Assembly (NCBI RefSeq): GCF_902686445.1
Contig: NC_062218.1
Location: forward strand, 130,566,594 to 130,630,593
Origin: Sciurus carolinensis
Taxonomy: Eukaryota > Chordata > Mammalia > Rodentia > Sciuridae
Reading direction: 5' to 3'
Length of the DNA: 64,000 bases
The notes below the pieces were generated by a model that worked only from the letters and a program-made list of their open reading frames with translations, ran no database searches and had not been told where the DNA came from. This document shows, piece after piece, positions 24,841-34,160 of the stretch. A program made the position numbers and the translations under genes. Position 1 is the stretch's first letter, and every line of letters starts with the position of its first letter.

Positions 24841-25168
24841 GTGCCAGGTTAGCTCAGGTGCAGGTAAGAGCCGCAGAGTCAGAACCCAGACCCCAGGAGT
24901 TGGGTAAAAAGCAGGCTTGTGGCGAGCAACCTGCAAACTCGTTTATTGCAGGAAAACTATACATTTTATAAACTTTTTGCCCAATCACAATGTGCCATGG
25001 GTGATCAGACCACCAGGCCCCTATACAGGTTCCCTTGGTAACACTAGGTCAATTTGGGGGCAGTTATTTACATTCCTAGGTGGTCAGAGTGAAATGCTCC
25101 TCAGTGCAAGTTTACACACTTGAGATATTAACTGCTGCGAGCCAAGAACTAGGATTACTCCCAACACA
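24841..25168 (-). mobile_element. Solo ERVK/IAP-like LTR (tentative)
   Basis: On the minus strand the block begins TGTGTTGGGAGTAATCC and ends in CA. It has a CCCAT/CCAAT-like centre and 'gcaataaacgagtttgcagg', a poly(A) signal in the position typical of rodent class II ERV LTRs. Length is about 328 bp and no coding remnant is attached. The target-site duplication is not clear, so the ends are approximate. Confidence 0.5.
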
Positions 25169-25547
25169 CCTATATCACTATCAAAAGGTAAGCCATGCAG
25201 ATCGACCCCATCCATTCAACTCAAATCTGATTGAGCCCTGTGGATCAATGACCTTCTAACTCTCATTTTTATGCTGGTTAAAACCAGATCCAAAAGATTC
25301 CAGCCAGACCTCTCCTGTGCTTCAGACCTGTCCTCCATCTGACTCCTTCATAAGTCTGACAGGCACCCCAGTTCTACTCCTCAAACCCAAGTGCCGTACC
25401 ATCCTCTGAAAAACTATCCTTTCTCCTGGATCCCCACCTTAGTTGATGACTCTCATTCCAAGTCTCAAGCCCAAAGCCTGGGGGACCCTGTGGTGACCAG
25501 TATTGATTGTAATTGCGTCTCCATTAAGAACCTGAGGTTGACAAAGC

Positions 25548-25680
25548 TGGGGCTGTGGCTCAGTGGAAGAGCACTTGCCTAGCATGTGTGAGGCACTGGG
25601 TTCCAGCTTCAGCACCGCATATAGATAAATGAATAAAACAAAGGTCCACAGACAACCAAAATTAAAAAATAAAAAAACTA
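25548..25680 (+). mobile_element. Sciurid ID-like SINE
   Basis: 'ggggctgtggctcagtggaagagcacttgcctagcatgtgtgaggcactggg' type text with a tail 'atgaataaaacaaaggtcc' matches the abundant squirrel tRNA-derived SINE. Confidence 0.85.
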
Positions 25681-26168
25681 CAAATAGTAAATTAAAAAAA
25701 AACGAAACTTGAGGTCAAGTCAGAGACCCAGAGGTGTAAATGAATACATGCAGAGTAACCTGATTGATTAGAGGAAGAACAAGAGGTATGGAAATCCAAA
25801 GGAAGTGGGGGTGAAGGCCCACTAGAGGATGAAATATTTAAACCGAGACCTGAAGGTTTAAATAAGAAATAGCCAGAAAAGGAGGGAGCCAAAGATTCCC
25901 CTAGCTGAGGTGTATAGAGGCTGAGCTGGCATAGGACACAAAGCCACGGGTCAACCCAAAGAGGTCACACTCATGTCTGTGTGGTGTGAGTGTCTGTGTA
26001 TGCATCCTTTGGGGGTGGGAGTAGATTATGAAAGATAAATTCCAGCAGGTAAGTATGTATATAGGGACTTAGAACCACATTAAAAAGATAGGTTTGACCC
26101 TAACTTTAGGGTCAAGATTAGGGAAGTATTAAAATTTTCCCTTTTCCCCTTGTTTAAAAAAAGGTACA

Positions 26169-26262
26169 GGGGCTGGGGAGATAGCTCAGCTGGTAGAGTG
26201 CTTGCCTCCCAAACACAAGGCCCTGATTTCGATCCCCAGTACCCCCCCCCAAAAAAAAAAGG
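26169..26262 (+). mobile_element. ID SINE inserted beside a Tigger fossil
   Basis: A clean tRNA-like box A (tagctcagctggtagagtg) and box B (tttcgatcccc) are followed by C- and A-runs. It abuts the left end of the Tigger-like element. Confidence 0.85.
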
Positions 26263-26800
26263 TACAGTCATGTACCACATAGTAACATTCTAGTGAACAA
26301 CAGTGGTCCTATAAGATTATGACGAAGCCGAAAAATTCCTATTGCCTAGTGACATTGTGGCTGTCATAACATCTTAGCACAGGATATTCTTCACATTTGT
26401 ACTGATGTTGGCATAAATAAACCTGCACTGCCAGTTGAATAAAAATATAGCACATAAAATTATGTACAGTGCATAATATTTGATTATGGTAATAAACTAC
26501 TATGTTATTGGTTTATGTATTTACTATACTGTATTTTATCATTAGAGTGTACTCCTTCTACTTATAAAAAAAGTTTACTGTAAAACAGTGTGCAGTGTTT
26601 CAGCAGCAGCAGCAGCAGCCTCACACTTCTAGAGTTTACTGTGTCTCTTGATTGTATCAAGAGGCCACATGGAGTTATGGGCCCATAACATCTAGGTTTG
26701 TGCAAGTATACTCTATAATAGTCACACAATGACAAAATTATCAACAATACATTTCTCAGAACATATCCCTGTTGTTAAGCAATGTATGCCTGTACTGTGT
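26263..26800. mobile_element. Tigger-type (TcMar) DNA transposon fossil
   Basis: The left end 'cagtcatgtaccacatagtaac' and the right end 'gttaagcaatgtatgcctgtactg' are inverted relatives of the 'cagtcatgcgtcgcttaac' terminal repeat of mammalian Tigger-derived MITEs. The interior 'ataagattatgacgaagcc' and 'tgtgcaagtatactctata' also fits. No transposase frame is left. A (CAG)6 tract sits at 26599-26616. Confidence 0.6.
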
Positions 26801-26853
26801 GCACAGGTAATCCAGATTCAGTCACAAAAGTGTGTACCAAATAAAAAGTTATC

Positions 26854-26992
26854 TTGGGGCTGGGGTTGGGGCTCAGAGGTAGAGCGCCTGCCTAGCATGT
26901 GTGAGGCACTGGGTTCAATCCTCAGCACCACATAAAAACAAATAAATAAAATAAAGGTACTGTGTCCATCTACAACTTAAAAAAAAAAAAAA
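26854..26992 (+). mobile_element. Sciurid ID-like SINE, well preserved
   Basis: Box A 'ggctcagaggtagagcgcc', 'tagcatgtgtgaggcactg', box B 'ggttcaatcctc' and the tail 'aataaataaaataaaggtac' are all present, then a long A-run. It leads directly into a TA microsatellite. Confidence 0.9.
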
Positions 26993-27026
26993 TATATATA
27001 TATATATATATGTATACGTATATGTA
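26991..27026. repeat. (TA)n microsatellite
   Basis: AT/TA alternation with two interruptions grows out of the SINE poly(A) tail. Confidence 0.9.
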
Positions 27027-27580
27027 TTTATCTCCTACTCTCAGATTCCTGGTCTTTTTTCTTTCTTTTTTTTTTTTTTTTAAGAGTGAAAGGAGTAAGA
27101 TGTTTTTACACTTGAAGAACAGAAATAGAACACTTGGAGAGACAAGAGGGGACCCCAACAGCGGGTTGCATCCTGGTCTCACTTCCAGGAGGCAGTCACC
27201 ACTGAAAGCTTTAAAGAATTCCTTCCAGAAATGTGTGTCTGACCTTTTCCTTGGCTACATGCATGCTGTCCCCTAGATCTCTTTTCTTTCACATTATCAT
27301 GGCATCTTTCCTCAGCACTCCACATATATCCTGGTAGCTGCATGGTGTTCCCTGTGGTTGTCACACATGTAGCAGTCCTGCTTCCTGATTTTTCTCCACT
27401 GCCACCCAGATTCTCATGCCCCCTGATGCACATTAGTCTATCTCCTAGTCTATCTTCAGGACATCCCTAGGGGTGGGTTTGATGGCTCAAATGCTATGTG
27501 ATTTGTAATGTATGTAAACTTTGATAGAATTGCTAAATGTCCTTCTAAAAAGATAACCAATTTAATTTTCCAAGAAGAAG

Positions 27581-27803
27581 CAAGACATGGTGGCACACCT
27601 GTAATACCAATGACTTGGGAGGCTGAGGCAGGAGGATTGCAAGTTCAAAGTCAGCCTCAGTAATTGAGTGAGACCCTTTCTCAAAATAAAAAGTAAAAAG
27701 GGTTGGGGATGTGGCTCTGTGGTTAAGCACCCCTGGGTTCAATTCTCAGTACAAAAAAAAAAAAAAAAAAAAAGAAAAAGAAAAAGAAAAAGAAAAGAAA
27801 AAG
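27581..27803 (+). mobile_element. Sciurid B1/ID dimeric SINE
   Basis: Both halves are intact (gcacacctgtaataccaatg; caaagtcagcctcag; gttggggatgtggctctgtgg; gttcaattctcagtac). It ends in a tail of about 20 A and then (A4-5G)n. Confidence 0.9.
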
Positions 27804-27854
27804 GAACAGGAAGAGTTTTGAACCAGGAATAGCATGGTTAGATCTAAATCTCAG

Positions 27855-28600
27855 CAAAATCGTTCAGTCATTCATGTAACTTGTATTTATTGGGAGCTTG
27901 CCAGTCATTTTTCTTGACTCTAGGATCTATCAATGAGCACAAGAAAGTCCCCACCTTCCTGGAGCTGGCATTCTAATGAGAGGAACACGCCATAAACAAT
28001 AAACAAATATATGTGATATGTCAGATGGTGACAGGTACAATGGAGAAAAACTCAGTGGGACTAGGTAGATAGAGAATGCCAGCCAGGGTTGGGGAGGAGG
28101 CTATGTTATATAGTATGGGCCAGGAAAGGCCTCAGGGAGTGGATCACTATCTGAAGGGAAATCATTCCAGGCAAAGGGTACAGTCAGTGCAAAGGCCCTG
28201 AGGCCAAGGAGTAAGGTATTCCGAGTGTTCAGGGAGCAGTGAGGGAGCCAGTGGGGCTGAAGCAGCATAATGGAAAAGGGAGACTGGTAGGAGAAATGAC
28301 CAAAAGAATTAATGGAGCCAGAAAATGTAGGATCTTAAGAGCTATTGTGAGTTTGCTTCTGTTTGGCATGAGAAGTGGAGATACTACTTGGTTCTGAGCA
28401 GAAGGACATGATCTGCCTTGGGTTTTACAGACTTTTCTGGCAACTGTGTTGAGAAGAGTCTGGATGGGATGAAAGGGGAAAGCCAGGGTAATCCAGATGA
28501 GAGATGGCGAGGGTTTAGCCCAGGGTAGTGTTGGGATTCTGAATGTATTTTGAAATAGATCAAAATACGACATGGGGTATGAAAATCAAGTGTGACTTCA
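27855..28600 (+). repeat. Ancient interspersed repeat (family uncertain)
   Basis: A long collinear match to a widespread old mammalian repeat is recognisable: 'cattcatgtaacttgtatttattggg', 'cttcctggagctggcattctaatg', 'cataaacaataaacaaat', 'gtcagatggtgacagg', 'caaaggccctgaggcc', 'gacatgatctgcc' and 'gtaatccagatgagagatgg'. Shorter pieces of the same family occur near 6590-6760 and 29800-29900. I cannot name the subfamily with certainty. Confidence 0.5.
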
Positions 28601-28969
28601 AGGATTGTGGCCTGAACACTAGGGAGATAGTTTTGAAAAGGTTTTTGGGGGAATCATGAGCTCTGTTCACTCTGGCTGCTAGTGTGTAATGGAACAAAGT
28701 TGATCATAGATCCAGTTGCCTGCTGGACTCTCTTCTTGAATGTCCCCCAGCTTTCATAGTTCGTCCAGAATGGAGCTCTCTCTTTCCCTGGATCTCCTAC
28801 CCAGCACCATTGCCCAGTACCATGCTAGCAAGTGTCTTGGGGGCCACTCTAGCCATCACCTACTACCGTCAGTTGGTTTCCATCAGTTTTCCTTTGGATC
28901 TCTCAATTCTGCTCATGCCATCTTCCTCAGGACCTCTGTTGTGATATCTCTTGTATAAGCTATTGCAAA

Positions 28970-29175
28970 TAGCAGGGCATGGTGGCACACTCCTGTAATC
29001 CCAACAGCTTGGGAAGCTAAAGCAGGAGGATCACAAGTTCAAAGCCAGCCTCAGCAACTTAGCGAGGCCCTAAGTAAGCAACCTGGCAAGACCCTGTCTC
29101 CAAATAAAAATAAAAAGGGCTGGTGATGTGGCTCAGTGGTAAGCATCTCTAGGTTCAATTCCTAGTATGTAAGCA
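28970..29175 (+). mobile_element. Sciurid B1/ID dimeric SINE
   Basis: The B1 half 'ggcatggtggcacactcctg' and 'tcacaagttcaaagccagcc' is followed by an ID half 'ggctggtgatgtggctcag' and 'ggttcaattcctagta'. Confidence 0.88.
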
Positions 29176-30110
29176 TATATATACATTTATAATGCAATTG
29201 CTCAGGTTCTGTTGCAGAGAAGGGACCACACAAATGAATTAAGGATTACTTGAATGAAAGATAGAATGAATGGTTGACTGACCTCATAGATACTGCCCAG
29301 TCCCTCTTCTCCTTCTGCTCAGCCTCCACACCATTCCAAAAGAATCTTTGAAAACACACACATCTGACTATGTCCCTTCCTTGACTATAAACCATTCACA
29401 GCTCCCTAGGGCCTACACAGACATAAACTGGTGGCCTACAGACATGTTTTCTTTGGCCCACATAATGTTTTGGGTTTTTATTTAAATCCTGAATTAATTA
29501 GCATATTTTACATTTAAGTCTGGATTTCCACTTCTCTTAAGACACTGGAAGAACTAGTGCTACCAGGTTTCATTTCTCCAGGGCAGCACTTGGCTCATGG
29601 AATAGTGGCTTTGCCTTTAACGGGGCATGTACTCTTTGCTATAGTCCCCACCTCTCCCTTTTGTTTTATACCCAACCTGCTTCCTCACTTAAATGACCCC
29701 TATGGCATCAGTTTGTGGCTCTGGCCTCCAGAACAAATGCATAACCTTTGGGCTGCATAAGGTGGGTATGACCAGGGTGGGAAGACAGTAGGTGAGGCTG
29801 AAAGGTCAGGCTGTGGCCAAGTTGTGAAGGGCCTTGAATGCCATTTTAAGAAGTCCTATCCAGAGGACCACTGGGTGTGATGAAGCAGGGGTGACATGGT
29901 TGGCTTGTGTTTTTAGCCTAGGTCCTGTGAAGAGGAAGGGATCAGACAGGGACAAAAAACCCTGTGAAGAGGCTGGGCTGCTAGGAGGAAGGTGAGCAAG
30001 AGGGGCTCAGATGGACTGTACCCCCTGGACTCTCCCCTAAGTCTGAGTCTGCTCTCTCTTTATTTCAGAACCAGACAGCAGCCTGGGTTCAAGCATGGCT
30101 ATGAGGGTAG

Positions 30111-33044
30111 ATGGGCAGTGCTGAAGACCCACCCTGGTTCCAGCTGCTTCAGAAGGACTCCAGCACCCCCAACCCCTTCTGCTGCCCACAGGATGGGAGC
30201 CTGGGTGCTGGGGGCCTGGCCATGAGGGATTGCTGCCCCTCCCAGCAAAAGGCCAGCCCTGCATGCCTTAGGCACACCCCTGACCAAACCCCAAGCATGG
30301 ACTCTAGACACAGCAGCCCCAGTGGGGCTGGGGAAGGGGCCTCCTGCTCTGAGGGCCCCACTGGGAACTTGGCCTGCCCCTCTGTCACCTGCATCCCTCC
30401 TCAAGAGGCAGCTACCATGGAGACATTGGGGATACATGGAGCCTTGATCTCAGGGACACCAGAAACCACTTTGTCTAGAAAGCCAGAGCTTGTGTCATCA
30501 GTGAAAACTGATCCCACGTCCTCAGAGAACAGAAATCCTGTGTTCTTGGAGAAGAGGGATTTCAAGTCTTCAAAGCAGGCAGATTTTGTGTCCATAGGAA
30601 AGGAAGACTCTGGTTCCTCAAGGAAGCCAGAGCCTGTGTTGACAGGAAAGACAGAATCTGCAGTCTCTGGAAAGGGAGATCCTGTGCCTCCTGGAAGGGT
30701 GGATTCCATGACTCCAAGAAAGGAGGATCTTGAATCCTTGGGGAAAGGAGATCCTCTGTGCTCCAGCAAGATGGATATAATGTCCCCAAAGGAGGATCCT
30801 GGGTCTTTGAGAAAGGTGGATCCTGTTTCCTCAGGCAAAGTGGATCCTGTATTCCCAAGAAAGGAGGAGCTTGTGGGCTCTGCATCCACAGAAAAGGTAG
30901 ATCCTGGACCTTCAGAAAGGGTTAATCCCATGTCCTTGGGAAGCATGGATCCCATACCTACAGAAAAGTCAGATCCTGGGCTTTTGGGAAAGCTGACTCC
31001 AGGGTTATCAGGCATGACTGAGCCTGTATCTTCTAGAATAGGGGCTCCAGGGTCCTTGGGAAGGTTGGATTCTACATCCTCCAGGATGGCAGATCCTGCA
31101 TCTATGGAAAATGTAGAAATGGGGTCCTTGGCAAAAGAGGACCCTCGATTCCTGGCAAAGACAGACCCTGCCTCCTCAGGGGAGGAGTGTCCTGTGTCTG
31201 TGAGAATGACAAAAACAGTGTCTGCTGGACCAGTGGATCCCATGTTTTCAGGAAAGATAGATCCCACATCTGTGACAAGTACAGACCCTGTGTCTCTAGG
31301 CAAGATGGATCCAGTTTCCTTGGAAAAGGTGGATCCTGTGACCTCAGGAAAGCCAGAGCCCTTGTCTTCTGGGCAGGCAGAACATGTGTCTGTGGGAAAG
31401 ACAGTAACTATATCTTTAGGAAAAGAAGACCTGGTGTTCTCCAGAGGGTTGGATCCCACAACTGAGAGAAACATAAAAATACCATCTTCTGGAAACGTGA
31501 ATCCTGAATCTTCAGGCAAGACAGACCCTGTGTCCTCAGGTCCAGGGGATCCCAGATCCTTGGAGACAGGGGTTCTTCCACCTGCAGGAAAAGCTGGGGC
31601 AGTGACTGAGGAAAAAGGAGATTCACGGTCCTTGGAGAAGGCAGGTCCCACAGTCTCAAGGAAAGCGGATCCCCTGATTTTAGGCAATGTGGACCCCATA
31701 AGCAGGGGGAAACCAGAAACTGTCCCCTTTAGAGAAGTGGACTACATGTCTTTAGGAAAGGCCCCCATGACTCCTAGCAAAACAGGCCTGGTGTCCCCTG
31801 GGAAGGCAGATGCCATCCCAGAGGGAAAGGTGGATCCTCTGTCCCTGGAGAAGAGGAATCCTGTGACCTCCACAAAGAAGGAAATCAAGGCCTTGGGGAA
31901 AGCTGAGCCAAAGTCGGGGGGCAAGGCAGAAGCAAAGCTCCCTGGGCAAGAGGGTGCCACATCATCAGGAAAAGCAGTTTTGCAAAAGGAGCAGCCACAC
32001 ACCTCTGAGAAGGTAGATCCGGGATCCTCAGGAAAAGCGGATCCCATTGTGTCTGGGAACGTGGAGCCTGTATCACAGGCCGACTCTGCATCTCCAAGAA
32101 AAGCAGAGTCCCCATCCTCTGGAAAGGGGTTTCCCATTTCGAAGAAGACCGAGTCCTCCTCTTTCAGGCAATCAGATGGCAAGCCCTGCAGTTCAGCCTC
32201 ATCTCCCCGCGATGGTCCCGGGAGTGTGGAGGGCGGTAAGGAGCCAGAGCCTGCCCCCATCACTGAGACTCCCAGTCTTTGCCAGAAAGACCTGGTGGCC
32301 ACTGAGGCCGAAAGAAGCCCCCGTGCTGAGGCCTCAGCGCCCGCACCAGGACCACGGACTCGCGACAACTTCACCAAGGCGCCGTCGTGGGACGCGAGTG
32401 CCCCGCCGCCACCGCCGCGCGAGGACGCAGGCACACAGGCAGGGGCACAGGCCTGCGTCTCGGTGGCCGTGAGTCCCATGTCTCCGCAGGACGGTGCGGG
32501 CGGCCCGGCCTTCAGCTTCCAGGCAGCGCCACGCGCACCCAGCCCCACGCCCAGGCCGCCCTCACGCCGGGACGCGGGCCTGCAGGTGTCGCTGGGTGCA
32601 GCTGAGACGCGTTCGGTGGCCACTGGGCCCATGACGCCTCAGACCGCCGCGCCCCCTGCCGCGCCCCCTGCTTTCCCCGAAGTGCGGGTGCGGCCAGGCT
32701 CGGCGCTGGCGGCCGCAATGGCGCCCCAGGAGGCGGCCGAGCCAGTGCGCGACGTGAGCTGGGACGAGAAAGGAATGACGTGGGAGGTGTACGGCGCCGC
32801 CATGGAGGTGGAGGTGCTGGGCATGGCCATCCAGAAGCATTTGGAGCGGCAAATCGAGGAGCACGGCCGCCAAGGGGCGCCCGCGCCGCCGCCCGCTGCG
32901 CGCGCAGGCCCAGGCAGAGCAGGCTCGGTGCGCGCCGCGCCCCCGGATGGCGCCGCTAAACGCCCGCCCGGCCTCTTTCGCGCTCTACTGCAGAGTGTTC
33001 GTCGGCCGCGGTGCTGCTCGCGGGCAGGACCCACGGCCGAATGA
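30111..33044 (+). CDS. GPRIN1: G protein-regulated inducer of neurite outgrowth 1, complete
   Basis: GPRIN1 binds activated Go/Gz-family alpha subunits at the growth-cone membrane and promotes neurite outgrowth. The coding sequence is one exon of 977 codons; human is about 1008. The N-terminus [16 protein letters not shown] and the C-terminus [14 protein letters not shown] match the family. Residues about 130-690 are a low-complexity array of degenerate 10-15-residue units of the form S-G-K-x-D/E-P-V-S, rich in Ser, Lys, Gly and Pro. Residues about 748-977 are the conserved GRIN C-terminal region. It contains [10 protein letters not shown], a Pro-rich stretch and the core [20 protein letters not shown] (from about 881), then an alpha-helical [12 protein letters not shown]. 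Cys968-Cys969 near the end are the likely palmitoylation and membrane anchor site. The start is the ATG just downstream of acceptor 30068, in frame and matching the orthologue. The shorter length fits repeat-unit loss. Confidence 0.96.
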   Translation: MGSAEDPPWFQLLQKDSSTPNPFCCPQDGSLGAGGLAMRDCCPSQQKASPACLRHTPDQTPSMDSRHSSPSGAGEGASCSEGPTGNLACPSVTCIPPQEAATMETLGIHGALISGTPETTLSRKPELVSSVKTDPTSSENRNPVFLEKRDFKSSKQADFVSIGKEDSGSSRKPEPVLTGKTESAVSGKGDPVPPGRVDSMTPRKEDLESLGKGDPLCSSKMDIMSPKEDPGSLRKVDPVSSGKVDPVFPRKEELVGSASTEKVDPGPSERVNPMSLGSMDPIPTEKSDPGLLGKLTPGLSGMTEPVSSRIGAPGSLGRLDSTSSRMADPASMENVEMGSLAKEDPRFLAKTDPASSGEECPVSVRMTKTVSAGPVDPMFSGKIDPTSVTSTDPVSLGKMDPVSLEKVDPVTSGKPEPLSSGQAEHVSVGKTVTISLGKEDLVFSRGLDPTTERNIKIPSSGNVNPESSGKTDPVSSGPGDPRSLETGVLPPAGKAGAVTEEKGDSRSLEKAGPTVSRKADPLILGNVDPISRGKPETVPFREVDYMSLGKAPMTPSKTGLVSPGKADAIPEGKVDPLSLEKRNPVTSTKKEIKALGKAEPKSGGKAEAKLPGQEGATSSGKAVLQKEQPHTSEKVDPGSSGKADPIVSGNVEPVSQADSASPRKAESPSSGKGFPISKKTESSSFRQSDGKPCSSASSPRDGPGSVEGGKEPEPAPITETPSLCQKDLVATEAERSPRAEASAPAPGPRTRDNFTKAPSWDASAPPPPPREDAGTQAGAQACVSVAVSPMSPQDGAGGPAFSFQAAPRAPSPTPRPPSRRDAGLQVSLGAAETRSVATGPMTPQTAAPPAAPPAFPEVRVRPGSALAAAMAPQEAAEPVRDVSWDEKGMTWEVYGAAMEVEVLGMAIQKHLERQIEEHGRQGAPAPPPAARAGPGRAGSVRAAPPDGAAKRPPGLFRALLQSVRRPRCCSRAGPTAE
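32330..33010. other. GPRIN1: CpG-rich 3' portion of the GPRIN1 coding exon
   Basis: CpG density rises sharply over the GRIN C-terminal region (for example 'gccccgccgccaccgccgcgcgaggac'), in contrast with the CpG-poor repeat half. It is an intragenic CpG island inside coding sequence. Confidence 0.7.
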
Positions 33045-34035
33045 TCTGCCCCTGTTTTGTACGCCCGGGTTTCCAACCTTCTCAGGCTCCCTTCTTGACC
33101 CCAGACCCCTAGAAGGTGTCCCCTCGGCGTGCGACAGCCCTCTGAGGGGTGGGCAGCCTCTAGGGGCTTCTAATCCCCTTCCCAGCCCCATTCGGTCCTA
33201 AACACACAAATGAAACCCCTCTACTTAGTTCCCTCGTGGCTTTGAGCCCACAAACCCATCCCTGCTGCCCTCTCGTGCCCTCAGTCCTCAGTTCCGTTCC
33301 CTCCAGGTCACACTGGGCTAGCAAGGGGACCTACTCAGCACCCATACCTCCGGCCCCCTGAGAGCTAAGGCAGGCTCCTGAGATGGCCAGATTTGGTGTG
33401 TTGAGGTCTCCAATGGGACCAGATTCCCAGAACTGGGAAAGACTGCATGCAAATCTTTAAGTGGCCCTCCATGTGTGCAAGGATTGGTGAGACTCCCACC
33501 CCGACGTGTGCTGGACTCTGAATGTGTGGCCCTGGGAGGTTTCTGAACGAATGGGCATATGCTGGCCCCCATGGCTGGGGCACCTCTTGCATGCTGTTGG
33601 TGGTCCCTCCCCAACTCCAATCTCCCCATCCCCCAAGCCCTAGCTCCTTTCCCACCAGCTCACTGGTTCACAATTCCCAGAGAGGCCAAAGGCCAGGAAG
33701 GGCACTGGGGACTCAGATGAGAAGGAGAGTTGCTGAAAAGCCAGAGGGTCTCAAACAAGAGAGAAGGTCACAGTCAGACTCATGAAAGGTCTTGGGCCAC
33801 AGCTGCCTAGGTGACAACTGTTCTAGGGTATTGGGGACAGGGTGAAGAGTTCATTCTATAACCACCGTTCACTATTAAAGGCCACCCTCTTCAGTCCCTT
33901 GTTCCCCCTGTGCTGTGAGCCCCCACAAGTCCCTTGTGACCACTCAGTGCCCTTGTCCCCACCCCACCAGCCTCAGTTTTTGGCTACACACTGTCACAGT
34001 ATACATTGGTAATAAAATCTTTCCCCAACCCTTGT
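33045..34035 (+). other. GPRIN1: GPRIN1 3' UTR
   Basis: The untranslated region runs from the TGA at 33042 to just past the AATAAA at 34011. No SINE is inserted in it. Confidence 0.8.
34011..34016 (+). terminator. GPRIN1: GPRIN1 poly(A) signal AATAAA
   Basis: A canonical hexamer ('ggtaataaaatc') is followed by 'cttgtctgctgtgattg', a G/T-rich downstream element. It is about 970 bases after the stop. Confidence 0.85.
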
Positions 34036-34075
34036 CTGCTGTGATTGACTGAAATCAGGAAGCAAAGCAACATCA

Positions 34076-34081
34076 TATATT
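34076..34081 (-). terminator. CDHR2: Possible CDHR2 poly(A) signal (AATATA variant)
   Basis: On the minus strand, 80 bases past the CDHR2 stop, 'ataataatatatgatg' holds variant hexamers but no canonical AATAAA. If used, the CDHR2 3' UTR would be only about 100 bases. Otherwise the transcript would run into GPRIN1's 3' UTR. Confidence 0.35.
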
Positions 34082-34160
34082 ATTATATCAGGGTTGGGGA
34101 GATGAAGTCAGGGGGCCACAGGGCCTCTTCCCAAGTGGGCCAGAAGAGTAGGGGCCTCCA

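Noticed and set aside
30401..31699. 432-codon minus-strand open frame
   Set aside because: It lies wholly opposite the GPRIN1 repeat array and its repetitive GS-FP-D composition is the mirror of the sense codons. No splice, promoter or family signal is present. Kept only as a finding to test.
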